Shown: positions 45,001-60,000 of the stretch, piece after piece
Layout of the letters: the number at the start of each line of letters is the position of its first letter
Numbering within the stretch: position 1 is the first letter of the stretch
From: Omphiscola glabra
Lineage: Eukaryota; Mollusca; Gastropoda; Lymnaeidae
Length of the DNA stretch: 64,000 nucleotides
Direction of reading: 5' to 3'
Assembly: GCA_964017045.1 (NCBI GenBank)
Contig: OZ024794.1
Span: forward strand, 1,195,501-1,259,500
The notes under the pieces: generated by a model
What the model was told of the DNA's origin: nothing
The model's input: only the letters and a program-made list of their open reading frames with translations
Databases searched by the model: none
Translations under genes and position numbers: made by a program

Positions 45001-48000
45001 AGTGATCTGCTAGTGAAGAATAAAAATCAGCACGTGTTTTCAAGTTCACATGCTCATTTTGTGTCTATTACTAAGGGGTTCCCGGTCGAATTAATTAATT
45101 AATGTTATTATTTTAATATTATTTATTGAAAATATAAAAATGGTTAAAAATTTTTTATAAAACTTCCCAACTATTTTTAAAATTCGAATACGACCGCATT
45201 ATTTATTTACAAGCCGAGTGAGTCCGCATTTTTCTCATTACCATTTACCAGGAGTTTTTTAAATTTTTTATGCGCTTAATTTTTTAGCATTCAAGATTGT
45301 ACCAAACTTGAATGTGAATTTTTATTATAATGTATTTCTTCATTTTCATAGCACTTGTTCAATTTTCAGTTGTTTCTGGACTTAAATTTGTTCAAAAAAA
45401 TAATTCTTGAGGACTTGTGGTGCCCCCAAACGCTTGGTGCCCAAGGCACGTGCCTTGTTTGCCTAGAGGTTAATCCGACCCTGGATAGAAGGCACACATT
45501 TCTTTAGCGCCAATATCACTGAGAATAGTTTGATAGAAAGCACACATATCGTCATAGTTGAGACGCGCCACGACGCCCCACGTGATTTTGAAGGGCGCCT
45601 GCCATATGACGCAGATTTCTGAGAAAATAAATTGACTTACAATTAAAAGACTTCCGGTCAGACATTTGAAGTCTTTTGTTTCAACGAATCAGTGTCTGTG
45701 TTTAAGTGATGTAAACCAATGTCTGTGTTCAAGGGATGTAAACCATCGTCTGTGTTCAAGTGATGTAAACCAATGTCTGTGTTCAAGTGATATAAAACAG
45801 TGTCTGTGTTCAAGGGATGTAAACCATGGTCTGTGTTCAAGTGATGTAAACCAATGTCTGTGTTCAAGGGATTAAACCAATGTCTGTGTTCAAGTGATGT
45901 AAACCAATGTCTGTGTTCAAGGAATGTTAACCAATGTCTTTGCTCAAGTGATGTAAACCAATGTCTGTGTTCAAGTGATGTAAACCAGTGTCTGTGTTCA
46001 AGTGGTGTAAACCAGTGTCTGTGTTCAAGTGATGTAAACAAAAGTCTGCGTTAAAGTGATGCAAACCAGTGTCTGCTTTTAAAGTGATGTAAACCAATGT
46101 CTGCGTTTAACTGATGTAAACCAATGTCTGCGTTTAAGTGATGTAAACCAGTGTCTTTGTTCGAGTGATGTAAACCAATGTCTGTGTTCAATGGATGTAA
46201 ACCAATGTCTGCGTTCCAGAGATGTAAACCAGTGTCTTCGTTCAAGTGATGTAAACCAATGTCTGTGTTCAAGTGATGTAAACCAATGTCTGTGTTCAAG
46301 GGATGTAAACCAGTGTCTGTGTTCAAGTGATGTAACCATCGTCTGTGTTCAAGTGATGTAAACCAATGTCTGTGTTCAAGTGATGTAAACCAATGTCTGT
46401 GTTCAAGTGATGTCAATCAGTGGATGTGTTAAATTATGTAAATCAGTGTATGTGTTTAAATGATGTAAACAAGTGTCTGTGTTCCAGTCATGTAAATCAG
46501 TGCCTATGTTCAAGTGATGTAAATCAATGGCTGTGTTCTAGTGATGTCATAGTTCCAGTGTTTTTACAGGAGGTTGTAAAGAGTAAATAATGTTTTTATA
46601 TTCCAGCATTGTGTATAACTTCCACTTGAGTGAACTTTTACTGTTATTTTGTGTATGAAGTGCTGTTAAAACGGATTTGATGATGTATGAAATGCTGTTA
46701 AAATGGATTTGATGATGTATGAAGTGCTGTTGAAAAAGATGTGATGTTGTATGAATATCTGTTGAAACCGATAAGATTTTGTATGAAGAGTGGTTAGAAA
46801 AGATGTGATGTTGAATGAAGTGCTATTTGAAAAGAAATGATGTTGTTTGAAGTGCTTCTCTAATTAAGAACACATGTAAAGTAGTTTTAGGGATACTGTA
46901 GTTCACATTTTTAGGTGTGTGTGAAATCAACCGGAACCAACATCATCATCAGAGCTGTACCTTTTAGTTTTACCACAAATGAAATCAGGACTTACCATAC
47001 GATAGTCCCACACCGTCCACTACGTCCTATGTTAGTACCCACACTGTCCTCTAAAGCATAAGGTAGTATCATACTTTTACCGTAATCTGAGATTCTGATT
47101 CCCCGATGAGCACAGGTAAAGATCCACTGCTCTAATGTAAGTAAACGAGTTCTTGCAATGCCACTCTCATAAGTGGCAGTTAATGTCAAACTCTTCAAAG
47201 GCCAAGGACTACCTCTCCATCTTCTAGGTGTGTAAACAACAGTTATCCAACTTTGCTGTCATAGTGGCACACGTTTATTGAAGTGGTCCTCATGTTAGCC
47301 ACGCGTACCTACAGCTTCGTGTGCAAACATCAAAACAACATCAAAACAACATCAATACAACATCAAAACAATATCAAAACAACATCAATACAACACCAAA
47401 ACAACATCAAAACAACATCAATATAACATCAAAACAACATCAATACAACATCAAAACAACATAAAAACAACATCAAAACAACATCAATACAACATCAAAA
47501 CAACATCAAAACAACATCAATACAACATCAAAACAACATCAAAACAACATCAATACAACATCAAAACAACATAAAAACAACATCAAAACAACATCAATAC
47601 AACATCAAAACAACATCAATACAACATCAAAACAACATCAATACAACATCAAAACAACATCAAAACAACATCAAAACAACATCAATACAACATCATAACA
47701 ACATCATAACAACATCATAACAACATCAATACAACATCAATACAACATCAAAACAACATCATAACAACATCAATACAACATCATAACAACATCATAACAA
47801 CATCATAACAACATCATAACAACATCATAACAACATCATAACAACATCATAACAACATCATAACAACATCATAACAACATCAATACAACATCAATACAAC
47901 ATCATAACAACATCATAACAACATCATAACAACATCATAACAACATTATAACAACATCATAACAACATCAAAACAACATCATAACAACATCATAACAACA

Positions 48001-51000
48001 TCAATACAACATCATAACAACATCAATACAACATCATAACAACATCAATACAACATCATAACAACATCATAACAACATCATAACAACATCATAACAACAT
48101 CATAACAACATCATAACAACATCATAACAACATCATAACAACATCAAAACAACATCAAAACAACATCAAAACAACATCATAACAACATCACAACAACATC
48201 ATAACAACATCATAACAACATCATAACAACATCATAACAACATCATAACAACATCATAACAACATCATAACAACATCATAACAACATCATAACAACATCA
48301 TAACAACATCATAACAACATCAATACAACATCATAACAACATCAATACAACATCATAACAACATCATAACAACATCATAACAACATCATAACAACATCAT
48401 AACAACATCAAAACAACATCATAACAACATCATAACAACATCATAACAACATCATAACAACATCATAACAACATCAATACAACATCATAACAACATCATA
48501 ACAACATCATAACAACATCATAACAACATCAATACAACATCATAACAACATCATAACAACATCATAACAACATCATAACAACATCATAACAACATCATAA
48601 CAACATCAATACAACATCATAACAACATCATAACAACATCAAAACAACATCATAACAACATCATAACAACATCAAAACAACATCAAAACAACATCAATAC
48701 AACATCAATACAACATCATAATAACATCATAACAACATCAATACAACATCATAACAACATCAATACAACATCATAACAACATCAATACAACATCAATACA
48801 ACATCAATACAACATCATAATAACATCATAACAACATCAAAACAACATCAAAACAACATCAATACAACATCAAAACAACATCAAAACCACATCAAAACAA
48901 CATCATTACAACATAAAAACAACATCAATATAACATCAAAACAACATTAAAACAACATAAATACAACATCAAAACAACATCAATACAACATCAATACAAC
49001 ATCAAAACAACATCAATACAACATCAATACAACATCAATACAACATCAAAACAACATCAAAACAACATCATAACAACATCATAACAACATCATAACAACA
49101 TCATAACAACATCAATACAACATCATAACAACATCAAAACAACATCATAACAACATCAAAACAACATCAAAACAACATCAATACAACATCAAAACAACAT
49201 CAAAACCACATCAAAACAACACCATTACAACATAAAAACAACATCAATATAACATCAAAACAACATCAAAACAACATCAAAACAACATCAAAACAACATC
49301 AAAACAACATCAAAACAACATCAAAACAACATCATAACAACATCATAACAACATCATAACAACATCAATACAACATCATAACAACATCAAAACAACATCA
49401 TAACAACATCAAAACAACATCAAAACAACATCAATACAACATCAAAACAACATCAAAACCACATCAAAACAACACCATTACAACATAAAAACAACATCAA
49501 TATAACATCAAAACAACATCAAAACAACATCAAAACAACATCAAAACAACATCAAAACAACATCAAAACAACATCAAAACAACATCATAACAACATCATA
49601 ACAACATCATAACAACATCATAACAACAAGACGACATCAAAACAACATCAATACAACATTAAAACAACATCAAAACAACATCAAAACAACATCAATACAA
49701 CATCAAAACAACATCAAAACAACATCAAAACAACATCAATACAACATTAAAACAACATCAAAACAACACCAAAACAACATAAATACAACATCAATACAAC
49801 ATCAAAACAACATCAATACAACATCAAAACAACATCAATACAATATCAATACAACATCAATACAACATCAAAACAAAATCAATACAACATCAAAACAACA
49901 TCAAAACAACATCAAAACAACATCAAAACAACATCAAAACAACATCAATACAACATCAAAACAACATCAATACAACATCAAAACAACATCAATACAACAT
50001 CAAAACAAAATCAATACAACATCAAAACAACATCAATACAACATCAATACAACATCAAAACAACATCAATACAACATCAAAACAACATCAATACAACATC
50101 AATACAACATCAATACAACATCAATACAACACCAAGACAACATCAAAACAACATCAATACAACATCAATACAACATCAAAACAACATCAAAACAACATCA
50201 AAACAACATCAATACAACATCAAAACAACATCAGAACAACATCAAAACAACATCAATACAACATCAAAACAACATCAAAACAACACAAAAACAACATCAA
50301 TACAACATCAATACAACATCAAAACAACATCAATACAACATCAAAACAACATCAATACAACATCAATACAACATCAATACAACATCAAAACAACATCAAT
50401 ACAACATCAATACAACATCAATACAACATCAAAACAACATCAAAACAACATCATAACAACATCATAACAACATCATAACAACATCATAACAACATCATAA
50501 CAACATCATAACAACATCATAACAACATCAATACAACATCATAACAACATCAAAACAACATCATAACAACATCAAAACAACATCAAAACAACATCAATAC
50601 AACATCAAAACAACATCAAAACCACATCAAAACAACACCATTACAACATAAAAACAACATCAATATAACATCAAAACAACATCAAAACAACATCAAAACA
50701 ACATCAAAACAACATCAAAACAACATCAAAACAACATCAAAACAACATCATAACAACATCATAACAACATCATAACAACATCAATACAACATCATAACAA
50801 CATCAAAACAACATCATAACAACATCAAAACAACATCAAAACAACATCAATACAACATCAAAACAACATCAAAACCACATCAAAACAACACCATTACAAC
50901 ATAAAAACAACATCAATATAACATCAAAACAACATCAAAACAACATCAAAACAACATCAAAACAACATCAAAACAACATCAAAACAACATCATAACAACA

Positions 51001-54000
51001 TCATAACAACATCATAACAACATCATAACAACAAGACGACATCAAAACAACATCAATACAACATTAAAACAACATCAAAACAACATCAAAACAACATCAA
51101 TACAACATCAAAACAACATCAAAACAACATCAAAACAACATCAATACAACATTAAAACAACATCAAAACAACACCAAAACAACATAAATACAACATCAAT
51201 ACAACATCAAAACAACATCAATACAACATCAAAACAACATCAATACAATATCAATACAACATCAATACAACATCAAAACAAAATCAATACAACATCAAAA
51301 CAACATCAAAACAACATCAAAACAACATCAAAACAACATCAAAACAACATCAATACAACATCAAAACAACATCAATACAACATCAAAACAACATCAATAC
51401 AACATCAAAACAAAATCAATACAACATCAAAACAACATCAATACAACATCAATACAACATCAAAACAACATCAATACAACATCAAAACAACATCAATACA
51501 ACATCAATACAACATCAATACAACATCAATACAACACCAAGACAACATCAAAACAACATCAATACAACATCGATAAAACATCAAAACAACATCAATACAA
51601 CATCAATACAACATCAATACAACATCAAAACAACATCAATACAACATCAATACAACATCAAAACAACATCAATACAACATAAAAACAACACCAATACAAC
51701 ATCAAAACAACATCAATACAACATCAATACAACATCAAAACAACATCAATACAACACCAAGACAACATCAAAACAACATCAATACAACATCAATACAACA
51801 TCAAAACAACATCAATACAACATCAAAACAACATCAAAACAACATCAAAACAACATCAATACAACATCAAAACAACATCAAAACAACACCAAAACAACAT
51901 CCATTCAACATCAATACAACATCAAAACAACATCAATACAACATCAAAACAACATCAATACAACATCAATACAACATCAATACAACATCAAAACAACATC
52001 AATACAACATCAATACAACATCAAAACAACATCAATACAACATCAAAACAACATCAATACAACATCGATATAACATCAAAACAACATCAATACAACATCA
52101 ATAAACATCAATACAACATCAATACAACATCAAAACAACATCAAAAAAACATCAATACAACATCAAAACAACATCAATACAACATCAAAACAACATCAAT
52201 ACAACATCAATATAACATCAAAACAACATCAATACAACATCAATAAACATCAATACAACATCGATAAAACATCAAAACAACATCAATACAACATCAATAC
52301 AACATCAAAACAACATCAATACAACATCAATACAACATCAAAACAACATCAATACAACATAAAAACAACATCAATACAACATCAAAACAACATCAATACA
52401 ACATCAAAACAACATCAATACAACATCAAAACAAAATCAATACAAAATCATAACAACATCATAACAACATCATAACAACATCATAACAACATCAAAACAA
52501 CATCATAACAACATCATAACAACATCATAACAACATCATAACAACATCATAACAACATCAATACAACATCATAACAACATCATAACAACATCATAACAAC
52601 ATCAATACAACATCATAACAACATCATAACAACATCATAACAACATCATAACAACATCATAACAACATCAATACAACATCATAACAACATCATAACAACA
52701 TCAAAACAACATCATAACAACATCATAACAACATCAAAACAACATCAAAACAACATCAATACAACATCAATACAACATCATAACAACATCATAACAACAT
52801 CAAAACAACATCAAAACAACATCAATACAACATCAAAACAACATCAAAACCACATCAAAACAACATCATTACAACATAAAAACAACATCAATATAACATC
52901 AAAACAACATTAAAACAACATAAATACAACATCAAAACAACATCAAAACAACATCAAAACAACATCAAAACAACATCATAACAACATCATAACAACATCA
53001 TAACAACATCATAACAACATCATAACAACATCATAACAACATCAATACAACATCAATACAACATCAAAACAACATCAAAACAACATCAATATAACATCAA
53101 AACAACATAAAAACAACATCAATATAACATCAAAACAACATCAAAACAACATCAATACAACATCAAAACAACATAAAAACAACATCAATACAACACCAAA
53201 ACAACATAAAATCAACATCAATATAACATCAAAACAACATCAAAACAACATCAATACAACATCAAAACAACACCAATATAACATCAAAACAACATCAAAA
53301 CAATATCAATACAACATCAATACAACATCAATACATCACCAAGACAACATCAAAACAGCATCAATACAACATCAAAACAACATCAAAACAACATCAAAAC
53401 AACATCAATACAACATCAAAACAACATCAAAACAACATCAAAACAACATCAAAACAACATCAATACAACATCAAAACAACATCAAAACAACACCAAAACA
53501 ACATCAATACAACATCAAAACAACATCAATACAACATCAAAACAACATCAATACAACATCAATACAACATCAATACAACATCAAAACAAAATCAATACAA
53601 CATCAAAACAACATCAATACAACATCAAAACAACATCAAAACAACATCAAAACAACATCAATACAACATCAAAACAACATCAATACAACATCAAAACAAC
53701 ATCAATACAACATCAAAACAAAATCAATACAACATCAAAACAACATCAATACAACATCAATACAACATCAAAACAACATCAATACAACATCAAAACAACA
53801 TCAATACAACATCAATACAACATCAATACAACATCAATACAACACCAAGACAACATCAAAACAACATCAATACAACATCAATACAACATCAAAACAACAT
53901 CAAAACAACATCAAAACAACATCAATACAACATCAAAACAACATCAAAACAACATCAAAACAACATCAATACAACATCAAAACAACATCAAAACAACACC

Positions 54001-57000
54001 AAAACAACATCAATACAACATCAATACAACATCAAAACAACATCATTACAACATCAAAACAACATCAATACAACATCAATACAACATCAATACAACATCA
54101 AAACAACATCAATACAACATCAATACAACATCAAAACAACATCAATACAACATCAAAACAACATCAAAACAACATCATAACAACATCATAACAACATCAT
54201 AACAACATCATAACAACATCATAACAACATCATAACAACATCATAACAACATCAATACAACATCATAACAACATCAAAACAACATCATAACAACATCAAA
54301 ACAACATCAAAACAACATCAATACAACATCAAAACAACATCAAAACCACATCAAAACAACACCATTACAACATAAAAACAACATCAATATAACATCAAAA
54401 CAACATCAAAACAACATCAAAACAACATCAAAACAACATCAAAACAACATCAAAACAACATCATAACAACATCATAACAACATCATAACAACATCATAAC
54501 AACAAGACAACATCAAAACAACATCAATACAACATTAAAACAACATCAAAACAACATCAAAACAACATCAATACAACATCAAAACAACATCAAAACAACA
54601 TCAAAACAACATCAATACAACATTAAAACAACATCAAAACAACACCAAAACAACATAAATACAACATCAATACAACATCAAAACAACATCAATACAACAT
54701 CAAAACAACATCAATACAACATCAATACAACATCAATACAACATCAAAACAAAATCAATACAACATCAAAACAACATCAATACAACATCAAAACAACATC
54801 AAAACAACATCAAAACAACATCAATACAACATCAAAACAACATCAATACAACATCAAAACAACATCAATACAACATCAAAACAAAATCAATACATCAAAA
54901 CAACATCAATACAACATCAATACAACATCAAAACAACATCAATACAACATCAAAACAACATCAATACAACATCAATACAACATCAATACAACATCAATAC
55001 AACACCAAGACAACATCAAAACAACATCAATACAACATCGATAAAACATCAAAACAACATCAATACAACATCAATACAACATCAATACAACATCAAAACA
55101 ACATCAATACAACATCAATACAACATCAAAACAACATCAATACAACATAAAAACAACATCAATACAACATCAAAACAACATCAAAACAACACCAATACAA
55201 CATCAAAACAACATCAATACAACATCAATACAACATCAAAACAACATCAATACAACACCAAGACAACATCAAAACAACATCAATACAACATCAATACAAC
55301 ATCAAAACAACATCAATACAACATCAAAACAACATCAAAACAACATCAAAACAACATCAATACAACATCAAAACAACATCAAAACAACACCAAAACAACA
55401 TCAATACAACATCAATACAACATCAAAACAACATCAATACAACATCAAAACAACATCAATACAACATCAATACAACATCAATACAACATCAAAACAACAT
55501 CAATACAACATCAATACAACATCAAAACAACATCAATACAACATCAAAACAACATCAATACAACATCGATATAACATCAAAACAACATCAATACAACATC
55601 AATAAACATCAATACAACATCAATACAACATCAAAACAACATCAAAAAAACATCAATACAACATCAAAACAACATCAATACAACATCAAAACAACATCAA
55701 TACAACATCAATATAACATCAAAACAACATCAATACAACATCAATAAACATCAATACAACATCGATAAAACATCAAAACAACATCAATACAACATCAATA
55801 CAACATCAAAACAACATCAATACAACATCAATACAACATCAAAACAACATCAATACAACATAAAAACAACATCAATACAACATCAAAACAACATCAATAC
55901 AACATCAAAACAACATCAATACAACATCAAAACAACATCAATACAACATCAAAACAAAATCAATACAAAATCAAAACAACATCAATACAACATCAATACA
56001 ACATCAAAACAACATCAATACAACATCAAAACAACATCAATACAACATCAATACAACATCAAAACAACATCATAACAACATCAAAACAACATCAAAACAA
56101 CATCAATACAACATCAATACAACATCAATACAACATCATAACAACATCATAACAACATCATAACAACATCATAACAACATCATAACAACATCATAACAAC
56201 ATCATAACAACATCATAACAACATCAAAACAACATCATAACAACATCAAAACAACATCAAAACAACATCAATACAACATCAAAACAACATCAAAACCACA
56301 TCAAAACAACATCATTACAACATAAAAACAACATCAAAACAACATCAATACAACATCAAAACAACATCAATACAACATCAAAACAACATCAAAACAACAT
56401 CAAAACAACATCAAAACAACATCAATACAATATCAAAACAACATCAAAACAACATCAATACAACATCAAAACAACATCAAAACAACATCAAAACAACATC
56501 AAAACAACATCAAAACAACATCAAAACAACATCAATACAACATCAATACAACATCAAAAACATCAAAACAACATCAATAAATTGACACATGATTAACACA
56601 ACATCAATACAAAATAAGACAATATCAATACACAATCAACATAACATAAATACGACATCAATACAGCATCCATACAACATCAATTACACGAAGTAAAATG
56701 TTCATGAACAAATGTTAAATCAAATTTTAAAGCGTATCTATCGCCTATTCTTATAACCCTATTTTTGGCAGCCCTTGAAATGTCAACACAACACAAAAGG
56801 GGGGGGGGCGGGGGTCGAAACATATTTCAACTGTTAGCTCTAATGAACACAACATGGGGGTCTTCTAGGTTTTAAATGTAAGAGCCACTGATCGACTGGT
56901 AGCTCTAAGCAACACAACGGTCTTCTAGGTTTTAAATGTAAGAGCCACTGATCGACTGGTAGCTCTAAGCAACACAACATGATGGTCTTCTAGGTTTTAA

Positions 57001-60000
57001 ATGTAAGAACCACTGATCGACTGGTAGCTCTAAGCAACACAACATGGTGGTCCTCTAGGTTTTAAATGTAAGAACAACTGATCGACTGGTAGCTCTAAGC
57101 AACACAACATGGTTGTCCTCTAGGTTTTAAATGTAAGAACCACTGATCCACTGGTAGCTCTAAGCAACACAACATGGCGGTCCTCTAGGTTTTAAATGTA
57201 AGAACCACTGATCGACTGGTAGCTCTAAGCAACACAATATGGCGGTCCTCTAGGTTTTAAATGTAAGAACCACTGATCGACAGTTAGCTCTAATGAACAC
57301 AACATCACAACGTGCAGCAAGCCTCCAAAATAAATGAAACAAAAATATTGGACAAGTTTATTTACCTAGTTATGGTTTGCACACTATTAACTAACATGCT
57401 ACACATTAATTACATGATTAAAGATCAAATAGGAGGCTACACATCAATAACATGATTAAAGATACTAATTAATCACCTTTGCCAAACGGAGTTATCTTTT
57501 CATAGTTCAGTTCACCACCAAGAAGGATAACACAGTCTGGGCATAGAAAGGTCGATGGTCTCAATAGAAAGTTTGTGTTGTGGGTTATGAGTTGGTAGGT
57601 GGGATGTGTGGGGTAGGAGTTGGTAGGTGGGTGTGTGGGGCTGTGTGGGGATGTGTGAAAATGTGTGGGGATGTGGCCGGATACATGTGGAATGACCTAA
57701 ACAAATAAAATTTGTGATGTCATGCTACAACTCATGTTTTCAAAATCCAAAATGAAAGAATCGTCACCTTCAGGAAAATTACAAGAAGTCGATTACGCCT
57801 TATCGGAGCAAAACAATTATAATCATAAACATAATTCTATTCCCTGGACCTTTACAAACAAACATGTCTAGAAGATTCGGTAGAGTCCGACTGTGGTCGT
57901 ATCGCTTTCCACCTGTGTTGTTACATGTCATGTCTTTGCATTGCTCATTGTGACCCATTTATTTGACACCTCTTCCCGAATTCAATAGTTTCATTTCAGG
58001 TTGTACGTCTGCTAATCTGCCACTGAGATAAACAACACTGGCTTGTCTTAATAACGTTGTACCCGCCCCACCTCAGACCCCACCCACCCCTCCAGGCCTT
58101 CCATTCACCTGCTGCCAGAGAACTGCTATATTTAGATCACCTTATCAAACCAGATTCCAGAAAAGCAGCCAAGATTTTGTTGTGTGTCCGGACCAATCAG
58201 CCAAATTTCACCGTGTGTCAAAATACGCCAGGAAAATTTTAAAACGTTAATAATATATAAGCTCAAGTAATTTTGTTTACTATGATGTTTATAACTGTTA
58301 CTAAAGTGATGGTTACGGTCAAAATTAGAAATTTTACTAAAGTGATTGTTACGGTCAAAGGCAGAGATGTTACTAAAGTGATCGTTATGGCCAAAGGCAG
58401 AGATGTTACTAAAGTGATGGTTACGGTCAAAGAGATGTTACTAAAGTGATCGTTATGGCCAAAGGCAGAGATGTTACTAAAGTGATGGTTACGGTCAAAG
58501 AGATGTTACTAAAGTGATCTTTATGGCCGAAGGAAGAGATGTTACTAAAGTGATTGTTACGATCAAAGGAAGACCAGGACAGCACTAGACTAGATCACTT
58601 GCCAATCATCAAGGACCAGACAGCACTAGACTAGATCACTTACCAATCAATAAGGACCAGGCAGCACTAGACTAGATCACTTGCCAATCAACAAGGACCA
58701 GGCATCACTAGACTAGATCACTTGGCTATCAACAAGGACTAGACAGCACTAGACTAGATCACTTGCCAATCATCAAGGACCAGACAGCACTAGACTAGAT
58801 CCCTTGGCTATCAACAAGGACCAGACAGCACTAGACTAGATCACTTGCCAATCAATAAGGACCAGACAGCACTAGACTAGATCACTTGCCAATCAACAAG
58901 GACCAGACAGCACTAGACTAGATCACTTGGCTATTAACAAGGACCAGACAGCACTAGACTAGATCACTTGGCTATCAAGAAGGACCAGACAGCACTAGAC
59001 TAGATCACTTGGCTATCAACAAGGACCAGGCAGCACTAGACTAGATCACTTGCCAATCAACAAGGACCAGACAGCATTAGACTAGATCACTTGCCTAGCA
59101 ACACGTCTTTCTTGTAAGGTCATGTCATCACTAGCATCAGATGTATTACACCTGTTATGATGATGAACGATTAAAGAGAGACATTAGAAGGTTGATTCTT
59201 CCTCTCACTGACGTCAGAGATAAATAAAAGCAATTATTGCGTCATTAGAAAGGAGGGGGGGGGGGGGCGGGGGAAAATGAGAGATTACTGGTTCGAATTA
59301 TCGTTCCGGATGATCAGTCCATCTACTGATCTCTCTATCTGCTGATCTCTCTATCTACTGATCTCTCTATCTGCTGATCTCTCTATCTGCTGATCTCTCT
59401 ATCTGCTGATCTCTCTATCTACTGATCTCTCTATCTGCTGATCTCTCTATCAAATGTTCTTTCCATCAATTTATCTCTATCTCTACCTATCTCTCTATCT
59501 ATTGATCTCTCTATCTAATAATCTCTATATCTATTGATCTCTCTATCTATTGATCTCTCTACTTATCTCCCTCTTGATCTATGTATCTATTGATCTCTCT
59601 ATCTATTGATTTATGTATCTATTGATTTTGACGTATTATTTTGTAAATTGACCTAATATGTTGTAATTTGAATTGACTGTCCTGATGTAGTTGAACCTGA
59701 TAATTCTTTTGTTAAAGCAGATTACAACACTTTTGATTCTGCCAAATTATTTTCACAACTATTTCTTAAATGCAAAAACAACAATTTTCCTCCACGTGTG
59801 TTTTAACATGACATCCTGTTTTGCCGCAGCACTCACAGTCAAGTACATCACCAGGAGGTTTATTATGGAGTACGACCCTGACCTTGGTGAGTTCATTGGT
59901 GTTTATTAGCTAATATCTTCGCACTTTGACCACACACGCTTTGACCACACACACTTTGACCATACACACTTTGGCCAAACACACTTTGACCCCAAACACT

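Noticed and set aside
45658..46416. Repeated His/Trp/Leu and Cys/Ser/Asn peptides on both strands
   Set aside because: Artefacts of the 27-bp array.
46992..47198. 68-codon minus-strand frame in unique sequence
   Set aside because: Composition is protein-like, but no domain, splice context or start signal supports a gene.
47325..56580. Possible CRISPR-like array, because of regular spacing
   Set aside because: There are no distinct spacers: the 11-bp unit is contiguous, and the context is a eukaryotic intron.
58057..58242. 61-codon plus frame
   Set aside because: Pro/His-rich start followed by unremarkable sequence; no homology recognised.
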